From positions 87,063 through 151,062 of the forward strand of contig NW_005434576.1 of NCBI RefSeq assembly GCF_000315625.1: 64,000 nucleotides of DNA. The letters are read 5' to 3'. How positions within the stretch are numbered: the first letter of the stretch is position 1; every line of letters starts with the position of its first letter. Below are positions 31,804-42,371 of the stretch, piece after piece. The DNA comes from Guillardia theta CCMP2712 (Eukaryota; Cryptophyceae; Pyrenomonadales; Geminigeraceae). Position numbers and translations under genes: made by a program. The notes below the pieces were generated by a model, which was not told the DNA's origin, made no database searches, and worked only from the letters and a program-made list of their open reading frames with translations.

Positions 31804-34554
31804 CTATCCTTTGATGCAGATGACGGGTCTGAGCTTCACGCACTTCCTTGAGATGCCAGCTGCATGGCACGTCTCGATGACCTGCCTGCCATTGAGCGGC
31901 CAAGACAACGTCGAAGATCTCTCACCTCGCTAACATCCTTGTAGCTTTGTGGCGCCTCCTCCGCTACCAACTTCTTGGTCGCGACCCTCGCTGTACATCC
32001 TCGATCCTGGCAGGCAGATCTTCAGCCCTCGTAGCACAGTTGTGGAGTTGAGGTCACCTCCACCTCCTTCAAAACAGCCCTGGAGTCAAGGCTTCGCATC
32101 GCTGCCTCCAACTCTCAGGTCGTTTGCAGGCTTCAAGCAACCAGACAGCACCTTGTGATCGGCTCATCGCTCTTCCAGCTCCATGGCAGGTCGAGCCGAA
32201 CGTGCTCTCCATGGCCTTGGCCGTCCCCGTGAGGACGTAGCTGCACGTTCCCATGGAGCCACCGACGAGGACGGGTTGTCCGATGCTCCGATACTTGTCA
32301 CAGATCTCTGGAGATCCAGGGCCGAAGGCCCTCGTCGCCCCTGCAGGAGGCGATGACAAGAAGGAGAGAAGCTTCGGTCAACCAACCTTTGCGGTGCACC
32401 AGGACCTTCTTTTTGACTCCATCCACCATGTGCTCCTGCGTGCCAAGCACGTGATTCGAAGCCGGTCCTCTAGGCGAAGAGAAAGTTCGGCGGAGACCTG
32501 GGGCGGGGGGTAGGAGAGGGGGTTGGGGTTGGCAGGATCGAGAGAGTTCAAGAGGACGAGACAGGGAAGAGACAAACACTAAGATGGTATCGATTCTTAC
32601 CTCAACCTTCGCAATGTTGTGGGATACATCGTAAACTGTGCTCATTCCGAGTTCCTTCTCGTCCCTCTCAAAGATTGTTGCGAAGCTTTGCCGGACAGCT
32701 TTTGCCATCAGACATCGATTGACAAACGCGAAATTCGCTGCTGCTCGCATGGCAGCAAGGTACTTCTGTCCCTCCTTGGACTGAAAATACATCAAACAGC
32801 ATTTCAGAGCTGTAGACACGATAAGGAACAAACTACCTTGATACGACAGCAAGCCAACTGCCTGTCTACTACCGAGATCCCCTAAGCGTAAAGGTCAAGG
32901 GAAGCAGCCATGGGGTGGGCAGATTGAGTCACTTGTTGCTTCATAACCTTCTCTGCCTCGGCCACGGCATCCGTACAGACCTTGAGGCATTTCAACAAAC
33001 GAACAGATTGAGAAGCTGCAGCTACCTGATGCCCAAGACCTCTGCTTCCACTATGCAGCATGATACAAACAGTGCCAAGTTTGAGACCCATCGCGGAAGC
33101 TGCTTCTTCATCGTATACTTCCTCCACCACTTGAACCTCTGCGTAGTGATTGCCGGAACCTGCAAACATACCCGATGGTAAGAGTCAAATGCAGAACCTT
33201 CGCTTTGCACACCAAGTGACCCGCATTGATTTCTTCCTCGCGCTTTCGCACGGTCACTCACAGCATCTGGGTCTGCGCCTTCGAAAGATCCTCTCTCTTC
33301 GACCCTGTCATTCATGATAATCACTCCCGAACTCATCAAACTTGTTTCCTTGCTTACACTTCCCGATCTTCCGGCCAACACAAATTCCTCTCCTCAGCCC
33401 ACGCCATTCCTCGCCGGAGGATATCATCAAGCTCCTGTGCATACAGACTCAACTCCCTCCAAGCTCTCCGTGTTGCTGAAACCTTGCCGTCCGCTTGACC
33501 CAACACACTTCCTTCACCCTGCGATGCAGTGAATGTCACAACAGTAGCGCAGGACTGGCGCATGGAAACTCACAACTCCCACTGGGATGTTCTTGAAGAG
33601 GAGATCTGCAAGCCGATTCTTCAATGCAGCATCACCTATCACATCGCGCTCGTGAAGGTTTGTACGCAGCAACCGAACCCCGCAGTTGATATCGAAGCCG
33701 ACACCGCCTGCAAGAGATTGAGATGTGTGGACGTTTATCTGCTGCCAACCTGGAGAGACGACAGAATCATCATCATCCATGTCAACAGCCGCGACATTTC
33801 CTATCGCAAATCCATATCCGCTATGGATGTCGGGCATGCCTATAGAGCTCGACACCACTCCAGGTAGCGTTGCTACGTTGGAAAGCTGCTGGATGGCGGA
33901 CAGAAAGCCTCCCTTGCTCCCATTTGCCTGGTTCTCAAGCATCTCCTTCAACACCTGCTTCAAGAGAGGCTTGTTGGCATAGAAACTCGCACTCGATCTC
34001 ATCCCCTCAATGTGTCCTTTGGGTATCGTAAATAGCTGGTTGCCGTCCCATTGGATGTACGGCGCCGACTTGAGCATGCTCTCGATGCTGGTATCGTCGA
34101 TCTCAATACTTTTCCTTGCACGATCATCACTCAATCCACCTCCCCGCAGATGCCAGTTTCCTCTTTTCGACATTTTCTCTTCATCCTGGTTATTGGCGCG
34201 GGCTTTGGGTTTCCTCGAGAACAAGTTGCTAAGTAGCCTTGCTGGATATTTGTACAACCAGGCCTCTCCAACAGCAATCTTCTTCCTTATCGTGCTAAGA
34301 ATTTGCATTCCTCCTCTCTCCGTGCCCTTGCTCTCCCTCGAACTTCGCCATAGCCCTCCTCCTCTCAGACGGAGCGGCTCGGCTCCTAATGCACCCAGGC
34401 TCCCGTAAGAGGCTGTGCATGTGTGAGAGGCAGGAGCGGAGCCGTGGGAACAGCAGACGACGGCAGAGAGCGCAAGGAGGAAGAGGAAGAGAAGGCTGGA
34501 GCATGGCGAGGATGGCCGGTGGCGGCGCCTGTGGGCGCCTGGTAGGATAGCCAT
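31804..34554 (-). CDS. RTCB: RTCB-type tRNA-splicing RNA ligase with an N-terminal signal peptide
   Basis: Start chosen at the ATG at 34554 ([13 protein letters not shown]), since it precedes a clear signal peptide ([17 protein letters not shown]); an in-frame ATG lies 33 bases upstream. After it comes LRLRGGG and later HLRGGG, then the ligase from about residue 130: [23 protein letters not shown] joined by a 43-base intron to [17 protein letters not shown] (metal-binding Cys), [58 protein letters not shown] and [14 protein letters not shown], where the His is the guanylylated residue. [12 protein letters not shown] follows and the end is [10 protein letters not shown] with TAG at 31804. RTCB joins tRNA exons and 2',3'-cyclic phosphate ends with GTP and Mn2+. 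Cytosolic/nuclear RTCB normally lacks a signal peptide, so this copy is probably sent to the plastid complex. Confidence 0.94.
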
Positions 34555-34589
34555 GATGTGCCTGTTAGCTGGAATTTCAATGTTCATAC

Positions 34590-34805
34590 AGTAATTTCAT
34601 ACCACCCCACCGTTTGTAAGCTTTCATATCTGTCAGAAACGGGAGTCGATACAATAATTTCAAATATCATTTCCTTGATTTCAAATTTTACAACTCAATT
34701 TAAACTTTACTCAAATACCCAGAACTTCGTACGAACGAAGGTGAGTGGGAAAGGGTGGGGTATCTATTTTGTTTCGGAGGGGTGGGGTAAATGAGGGGCT
34801 CCTGG
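34590..34805. promoter_or_regulatory. Divergent promoter region of RTCB and EXO1 with GGGGTGG tracts
   Basis: ATACCACCCCACCG at 34,598-34,611 (G-rich on the minus strand, about 45 bases from the RTCB ATG) and two GGGTGGGGTA words at about 34,755 and 34,782 on the + strand (250-280 bases from the EXO1 ATG). The middle is AT-rich. Confidence 0.4.
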
Positions 34806-35033
34806 GCGGGGGAAATGCGGAAGTGCGAAAAGAGTAGCGGTGATAGTGTGAGCAAGTAGGAGGAGAGAGCTGGTAGAGAAGGAGGAGAGAGTTGGTAGAG
34901 AAGAAGCATAAGGTTTGTTCGTTCTCAGCCTGAAAGAGAGGAGAACGCTCTCCATCCACTCCTCGACCACACTCGTTGCCCTCCCTGCGCATCGGGAATT
35001 TTGAGTTGGAAGTTTTTTTAGCCGAGCAGGAGG

Positions 35034-36570
35034 ATGGGCATCAAGGGACTGCGACAGGCCGTAGCGGCACACATGAGGGAGGGACATGTCAAGGAGATTG
35101 CCGGCAAGACTGTGGTGTGCGATGGACACGCATGGCTGCACAAGGCGGCGTTTGGATGCGCTTTTGACATTGCCATGGGCAAACCGACTGACAAGTACAT
35201 CGAGTACTGCATGCACCTTGTGAACATGCTCAAGTTCTATGGCGTCACCCCCATTATCGTGTTGGACGGGCGTTCTCTTCCCGGAAAGGCTCGCGTCAAC
35301 AGCGAGCGAAATGCAAGGAGGGAGAGCCAGCGGGCGCTGGGCATGGAGCTGCTGCGCCGCGGGGATCGTTCAGGAGCCTTGAAGTGCTTGCAGCAGTCCA
35401 TCCATGTGACGGCAGAGATGGCACATGCGTTCCATGCGCGCCTGCAGAGCGAGAAAGTGACATGCATCGTGTCGCCGTACGAGGCCGATGCACAGATGTC
35501 GTACATGGTGAGAAAGGGGATGGCTCAGGCTGTGATCTCGGAGGACAGCGACATGGTTCCCTTTGGGGTTGACATGATACTCTACAAGATGGACACGAGC
35601 GGGAGCTGCTGCATCTTCGAGAACAAGCCTCTCGGGGAGGGGAACAAGAAGTCAATGGACGTCAGCAAGCTGAGCGGAGACGCGAGGATCCATATGTGTA
35701 TCCTTGCTGGGTGCGACTATCTACAGAGCATCCCAGGGATTGGCATCCAGAAGGCCTACGGGCTGATCAGGGAGCACGGGGACGGAAAAAAGGCGATAGA
35801 GGCTCTGAGAAAGCATCCCAAGATGAAGGAGAAGGTACCGGATGGGTACGAGGACGCGTTCGAGCGAGCGGAGAAGCTTTTCAAACACCAGTGGGTCTAC
35901 GATATGGAGGAGAGGAAGTTGGTCAACATGACGCAAGTCCCGGAGGATCACGACGCTGCGCAGCTCGAGGAGATTATCGGGCAGAGGATGTCTGACGAGG
36001 ACGCGTACAAGGTGTGCGAGGCAGGGACCCATCACCACAAGACCCTCCAGCCCTTCTCCTCCTCCTCCTCCTCCACCAATACCACCTCGACCTCCTCTTC
36101 TTCCTCCAACAAACACGCTGCCCCCTCATCCTCTACCACTTCCTCTCTGTCCTCCTTCTTCAAACCTGCAGGGACAGCAGGGAAAGAATCTAGTGCTGCC
36201 AACGGGGGGCAGATGAAGGAGCAGGGAAGGGCTCAAAACGTTTCCTCCAAGGCAACAGGAAAGAAGAATACCTCCTCTCCTCCGAAACTCTTCAGACCCA
36301 AAACGCCGAACGCAGGAACAAATTCAACCTCCTTCTCCTCCGAGCTGCTGGCGATCATGCCAGACAAGCTTGACGATCCCCCGAGCAGCCTTGCGCAGGA
36401 GGATGGGCAAGCAGAGCTGCCTGAGGCTGATGATGACGTGGATCGTTCGAAATTTGAAGGAGCGGAGGAGGAGAATATGGAAAAGATGGAAACGGAGGAG
36501 TACAGCCATCAGGATATGGACCAGGAGGATGGGGAGGAGGAAGGAACCAAGAAGGCTCAAGAGGGTGCAA

Positions 36571-36642
<72 letters not shown>

Positions 36643-37175
36643 AAGTCAAGGAGCAGGAGCAGGAGAAGGAGAGGGAGAAGGAAGAACCCGTGGAGGCTTC
36701 GCTGGAGCATGGGGAGATGGAGGTGGATGTGATCGACCTCCTGCACTGCGAGGAGGTGAAGCGAGTGAAGCAAAAGGGAAGGCGATCTCCCTTGCAGAAA
36801 AGAACGGGAACAGGGTCGAGCAAGAAGATTTCGACACCTCCTACCGTCAGGAAACGGCAGGACGTGCTGAAGAACTTGTTCGCCAGGCCTGGCCAGCGGG
36901 ACAAGGCGGAGGAGGGGAAGGCGGAGCAGAAGGAACAGAAAGGAGAAGCAAACACGGGAGGACAAGAGAAGAGTGTAGGGGACGACAGCGAAGTTACCTG
37001 CCGCGACAAGGAGGAGGCAGCAGTGGTTAGGATGAAGCCTTTGCATGCAAGGGCGGACAAAAGGACTGCAAGCAGGCCCGCGGCTGAGAGGTCGAGGAAG
37101 AAGCTCAGGAAGGAGGTGAAGGTGACGAGTGGGAAGGGACCCATGGACGCCTTCCTGGTCGCCATGAACAAGTGA
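35034..37175 (+). CDS. EXO1: Exonuclease 1-like XPG/RAD2 nuclease
   Basis: A single uninterrupted frame of 713 residues. The XPG N-domain starts MGIKGLRQAV with VCDGHAWLHKAAF (catalytic Asp) and VLDGRSLPGKA. The I-domain has SPYEADAQMSYM and AVISEDSDMVPFG with the acidic metal ligands, then the helix-turn-helix AGCDYLQSIPGIGIQKAYGL. The spacing and the N-terminal Met-Gly fit EXO1 more than FEN1. EXO1 resects 5' strands in mismatch repair and recombination. The C-terminal half is low complexity: Ser/Thr runs, an (EQ)11 tract and basic clusters, ending GPMDAFLVAMNK. Being intronless among intron-rich neighbours, it may derive from a retrocopy or have lost its introns. It converges on the peptidase gene, 107 bases away. 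Confidence 0.94.
36573..36640. repeat. (GAGCAG)n hexamer repeat coding for (Glu-Gln)n
   Basis: Eleven perfect copies in frame in the EXO1-like gene. The convergent peptidase gene ends with a shorter array of the same hexamer near 37,285-37,312. Confidence 0.92.
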
Positions 37176-37282
37176 AGACAGCGCTTGTCAACAATGAATA
37201 TCTTACAGACTGAATCATCACAATACCTTCTCCTCCCCTCTTACTCCTTCCTCTTTCCTTTCTCCTGCTCCTCCCTCCACCC

Positions 37283-40200
37283 CTACTCTTGCTCCTGCTC
37301 CTGCTCCTGCTCTTTCTCGTCGAAGCTGAACCAGTTAAACACCCTTGGCCTTTCCCCCTCCTCCTGATGCTTCAAGAGGTCTCGTCCTGCCCTGTCCTTC
37401 ATGGCCACTTGAAGCTCGCTTCGTTGAGCACGACGTCTTCCGCAGTTAGAAATCTCAACACGTAGGGCGTGCCAGGTGCAGCTCGCAGCATCAAGTTTGC
37501 CTGCAATCTTCGTCATCCTCCTCCTCCTCCTCCTCCTCCTCCTCCTCCTCCTCCCTATCATCATCATCATCATCTTCACCACCACCATCCTCCTCCTCTA
37601 TCCTCTTCTATCTCGACCTTCCTCTACCTCCCCTCCGCTCTTTTCCCGCTCCTCCTCTCGCAACTCACATGCTTGTTGCGATTCAATGTGATAGTCTGCT
37701 TCCCCGACGATCGCACGTTCTGATTCTCTCCGATCTTGATGCTCCCTTGGGGCTCGGCGAGAGACGCTCCCTTCCTGTACAGACCGATCCACATGCCGCT
37801 CGAGGCTGCCGCTGCGGGCTGAACGTCCCACTCCACGTCCACCTGCAACTTCAGAGTCAAATCGCTCTCGAGGACCTTCAATGTCTTTCGCCTTCCTTCT
37901 CCTTCCTCCCCCTGGGTTGCGATCCCTGAACTCACCTCCCTGCGCCCCCTCCACGCTAACCATATTCATCTGCTCCTCTCCTACTCTCCGCTCTATCCCC
38001 ACTCCCTCCTCCTGCTCCTGCGCCTCCCTGCCATCACCTCGAGCAACTTGGCATTGTAGCGATAGGCGTATTTCATGGAAACAGAGCCCACAACAACCTC
38101 AGCCGTCGCCTGCACCTTTCCGAGTGCCACCATGCCTGCAAGAAGGTTTCAGGAGGAGGAGTGCAAGAAATGTGTGAGAGAGAGCAGGCTGGGTGAAGGA
38201 GGGGAGGCCAGGACGAGGAAAGAGAGCAGAACAAGAAGAGAGGAGAGGAGGGAGGGAGGGAGGGAGGGAGGGAGGGAGGGAAGGAGGGAGAGAGGTGGGA
38301 GGGAGAGAGGTGGCAAGACCTAGAGTGTACGTTGCCGATGGGATACCCGAGACGTCCAACGTCACGATCCCTTCCCGCTGACCCTCAACTGTCCCGAGCT
38401 TGTACCACGAGTCTCGCTGCTCGTTTTGGAAGAGACCGAACTCCTGAGAAGCAATGAGACCAGATGAGGGCAAGAAAGGAGACGAAGACGGAGGAGCAGA
38501 AAGGAGAGGAGGGTGAGGAGGAAGGGGGTTCTGGAGGACTTGGAGGGGGAAGGGGAGGAGGGGAGGAGTAGACGGAGAAGGAGTAGGCGAAGGAGGAGAG
38601 GAGGAGGAGAAGGACAAACCTTGGAAGAAGGCGGGTTCGAGTCCTGCTCGAGAGGCATGCTAAACTCAGCCCTCAAAGTGCTGAAGCACAGGTGGGGAGC
38701 GACTAGCCGGACGGGCTGGGGTGTTGTGACGGTCTTGGCCGCCTCCTCTGCCTGCTGATTGTGCTTTGCCCGCAGCTTCTTCGCCTCTTCCTCGTCTTGC
38801 CATCGCTGAGCAAAACGTGTCCTCGATTCGGCAATGAACTGAGCCGACAGAAGGTCAGCACTTCTACAACAGGAGGAGGAGGACAGAGGGGGGAGAAGAG
38901 GGTGGTGGTGGTGGTGGTGGTGGTGGTGGTGGTGGTGGTGGTGGTGGTGGTGGTGGAGGAGGAGGCCACCTTCTTCTTCGCGTCCTCCGCTGCCGGCTCT
39001 ACGGCGCTGCATCGCTCCACCACCACCACGTCCGGCCACAGGCGCTGCAGAGGGAGCTGATATCCCCTGCTGACCCCGAACTCGTTGCTTCCCAGGTACT
39101 TGGCATAGTACACCGCAAACTCCCCAGCTGGAAGAGGAGGCAGGGACAAGACCCCGGTGGAGGCGCAGGTGGACCCAGCAGCCCAGGAGCTCTTTCCCCC
39201 GCAGATGTGGAGGGGGTCCGACGCAGCTGCAGCCCACCCTCCTGCTGGGGTCCAGGGCGTGACGTCCTTGCGGAAGACCTTGGAGAGTGTGAGGCGAGGG
39301 AGAGCGAGGAAGAAGACGAAGAAGGGAGAGGGGAGAGCAAAACAGATGAGGAGTGATGGCGGCAAGACGAGGACGGGGAAGAAAGTGAACGGGACGAGGA
39401 GAGGAGGACGAGGAGAAGGAAGTTGGAACAAGCATAAAGGTTCCGCATCACCTGGACGTATCCACCAGGTACAAACTTCGCCTCCTCCTCCTGCAACGAC
39501 CACGAGATGAAGGGTCTCTGCTCCGTTTTGCCCGTCTGCGTGCAGACAACGTTGGAACCGACCACGATCTTGTTCTCGCAGAGAGGGCCGAAGTGACCAG
39601 GACGGCACACGCAGGAGCACGTCCGAGGGTCGAGCTTTCCTCCCTCGCTGCATTTGAGGGAGCAAACACTGCAAGTGTCTCCCGTCCACTCCCCCTGGCA
39701 GCGGCAGCGGCAGCGCTTGTCCAGCTCAGCCCCGTTAGAGCAAACTTTAGACCCGCAGATCGAGGGCTTCTGGGGAGTGATGAACCACACGCTGTCATGC
39801 CAGAGAGGAGGAGAAGGAGGGGGAAGGGGAGGAGGAGGAGGAGGAGGAGGAGGAGGAGGAGGAGGAGAAGGAAGGGAATAGAAGAGGAAGCAAATGACAA
39901 GGAGGATTCAACAAGAGCAGAAGGATAAGAGGAAGAGGAGAAGAACGTCAGAAGAAGCAAGTCAACTGCCCTCCACCCTCTTACCCGAGGCTCTCAATTC
40001 CGCACTCGTCGACTCCCCTCTTGATCTTGAACCTTCCCTTGTCCCCCCATTTCTCTGACCAGGAGTTCTGAAGGAGCCAGTAGTCCTGCCCTGTCTCCTT
40101 ATCCGTCCCCCACCCCACCATCATCACGGCATGACCCCCAGTCTTCCCTTGCGCGAGCGCCTCCTTGCTCGCCGAGTACACCCCACCCGTGTACGCCATG

Positions 40201-42250
40201 AAGTCCGAGTACACCCAGAACGCGGCGAAGACGGGCCCGTTGCTCAGAATCTCCGACTGGATCTGGCGGACGTTGTCTTGGATGACGCCGAGTGAAGAGG
40301 CCTTCACTGAGTAGTCCGGGCCGAGACTGCAGACGTCCGAGCAGGCTGGCCCTCCTCCTCCGACATCCTTGGCAAGATAGGGCATGCACCATCCGGGAAC
40401 ACGGCCGCTGGTGTACATCTGAGAGTAGCGACAAGTTAAGAGGAGGCAGAAGAGCGAACCGAGGGAGGGCATGAGGAGGAGGAAAGCCGGAGGAGGAGAG
40501 AGAGCCGGTGGTGGTGATAGTATTGGAGGAGAGTACGAGACTTCACCTGTTCGAAGGTATCGATCGCATTCCCGCCGCTGCATCCATCATTTGAATTGCA
40601 AGAAACCTGCTTTCATGTCAAACTGACATCGCGCCTTCTCAACTTCCTCACAATCTGCTGGGGACTCAGATCGATGTTGAACTGTCCTCCTGTCTGAGCA
40701 CACAGGCGAGCCTGGAATCCGACTTCAGAGAAGCAGAAGAGACAGAAAAAGGAGAAAGAGAAGAAAAAGAGTGAAAACGAGGAAGAGGATGGGAGGAACG
40801 ACGTCGAGGGACACAAGAGGAGGAAGACGATAACGATGATCATGATTATGATGAGTACGAATAGGAGGGGGAGGAGAAGAGTTAGTGACCGAGTAGACTG
40901 CAGCAGCAGCGAAGGCATAACACGACCCGCAGCTCTTCTGGTCCTTGGGAGTGAAGGCCTTGCAGCTTGAGAACCTCTCTGAAGCGTCGTACTCATCTAC
41001 AGCCATACGTCAACTGGCGTCCCAAGTCTGCAAGCCCGAGGGAAACCTGGAATGACTTCGAGCAGCAGCATCGTTGTCTGTTTCCTGATGCGCAGAACCT
41101 CGGACGCATTCGGAGGCTTGTACCCCAGGCTCGTCGGCTGTCGATCTTTGTATGCTGCCGGCCATGCGATCCCGTTGTTGGACCAGCTTGCGTTGTTCGG
41201 CCAGACCAGGTCCTGACCCCAATTGAGATTACCTGAGATCCACTGTGTCAAAACAGAGGAGATACATAGTTGTCGATGATGAGAAGGACAAGGAAGAAGC
41301 GTGGGGGTAGCGGAGGATACAGGAAGAGGAGAGGGAGGGGAGGGGAGGGGAGAAGGAAGAGCACCATTGGAGGATGGCTGGGACGGAGGAGGTGACGAGG
41401 AGGGAGGAGCCTGCGGTCTTGGGATGTTCTCTGGTTGATTCCTGGGCCATTCGATCTCATTCACATTGGAACCAGCAGCCGACTGGTTGCCTTGACAGGG
41501 GGATGGGTGCACTGATCTTATCTTGAACATGCCGAGAAGCTCTGGGATTTGGTCCTTGTGCCTCGTCGATGCTGGGACACGATCCTTGAAGGCTGGCAAG
41601 CGAACAACAGAGAGCGAGTAGATGTACTTGTCCTCCACGAGCAGCGCCATCTTCATTCTGAAAGTTTTCATCAGTGTCCCATTGCAACCGTAATGGTTGG
41701 AAAGGAAGCTGGGCGGGGAGGGGAGGTTGGCAAGGTGGAATTTGGTGGTGGAGGAAAGGGTTTGCAGCTCATGACAACGGATGTGAACAGGGTCAGGAAC
41801 GGTCGAGCAGCTTCACCTGTAACCGCCATCGATGATCCTTGCTTGGGCCGAGGTAATCTTGTAGTAAGAGTATCCTCGCATACCGCAGAGAGCTCTGTCC
41901 TGATTGATGCGGGCGAAGCAATACTCTCCTCCCTGCACAGCTTCATCGCTGTTCGTATCGAGGACTCTGATCCCATCGAGGAGCGGATAGTCAGCCTCCT
42001 CCTCATTCACCTCAGTCGGAACGCCAGGGGTCTCCTGAGTCCAGTCCTTGACCCACATGGGGAGGAGCTCGCTTCCTCGTCGAGTGTCAGCGCGATCGTC
42101 TCTCATCCCAAGTCCGACCATGGCCACTGCAACTGCCGCCATTGAGAGACCGATGAGGAGGAGGGCAGCCTGCCGCCTCCTACCCCTCTGACCTTGAACA
42201 TCAACAGGTGCCACAAGCTCCCTCCCCTCCCTTGTCCTCCCTCCTTCCAT
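37283..42250 (-). CDS. Membrane-anchored papain-family (C1, cathepsin-like) peptidase with EGF-like modules
   Basis: Many exons. The ATG at 42250 starts a short basic cytosolic tail and one transmembrane helix (AALLLIGLSMAAVAVAMVG), so a type II membrane or secretory protein. A pro-region follows. The mature domain has DQKSCGSCYAFAAAA (oxyanion Gln and catalytic Cys), NSNDGCSGGNAID, GGHAVMMVGWG (catalytic His) and LLQNSWSEKWGDKG (catalytic Asn), so all active-site residues are present. After it come two Cys-rich EGF-like modules (CRCQGEWTGDTC, CVCRPGHFGPLC) and a long tail of strands and charged helices (FGVSRGYQLPLQR, RTRFAQRWQDEEEAKK, WIGLYRKGASLAEPQG), ending RVFNWFSFDEKEQEQEQEQE at 37283. 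Cathepsin B-like enzymes rarely carry such a tail. Introns hold (TGG)n, (GGA)n and (GGGA)n arrays. Some 3' exon joins are uncertain. Confidence 0.92.
37505..37600. repeat. (CTC)n followed by (ATC)n and (CAC)n triplet tract
   Basis: CCTCCT runs at about 37,516-37,552, then CATCAT at 37,558-37,574, in an intron near the 3' end of the peptidase gene. Confidence 0.85.
38238..38315. repeat. (GGGA)n tract in a peptidase intron
   Basis: About ten copies of GGGA between 38,240 and 38,283, then degenerate GGGAGAGAGGT copies. Confidence 0.88.
38899..38957. repeat. (TGG)n microsatellite in a peptidase intron
   Basis: Roughly 18 perfect TGG triplets. On the minus strand it follows a GTGGCC 5' splice site and lies before a TTGTAG/GCTCAG acceptor, so the run of Thr codons it could encode is probably intronic. 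Confidence 0.9.
39820..39872. repeat. (GGA)n microsatellite
   Basis: About 13 GGA triplets inside the intron between the peptidase and EGF-like exons. Confidence 0.88.
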
Positions 42251-42371
42251 CCTTGACGACGATCGAGCACTCACTTCAGTCTGCTCCTCCTGGTCTTGTC
42301 CTCTTGTCTCTCCTTCACTTCCTCTCGCCCTTCCTCCCCTTCTCCCTCACCACAGCAAAACCCAATCTGCC

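Noticed and set aside
38628-38652. tRNA-like GGTTCGAGTCC with a five-pair T-stem
   Set aside because: It lies inside a peptidase exon (SNPPSS region) and there is no matching acceptor or anticodon arm upstream.
38880-38990. Poly-threonine protein segment from the TGG array
   Set aside because: The array is flanked by good minus-strand splice donor and acceptor signals and is better read as intron.
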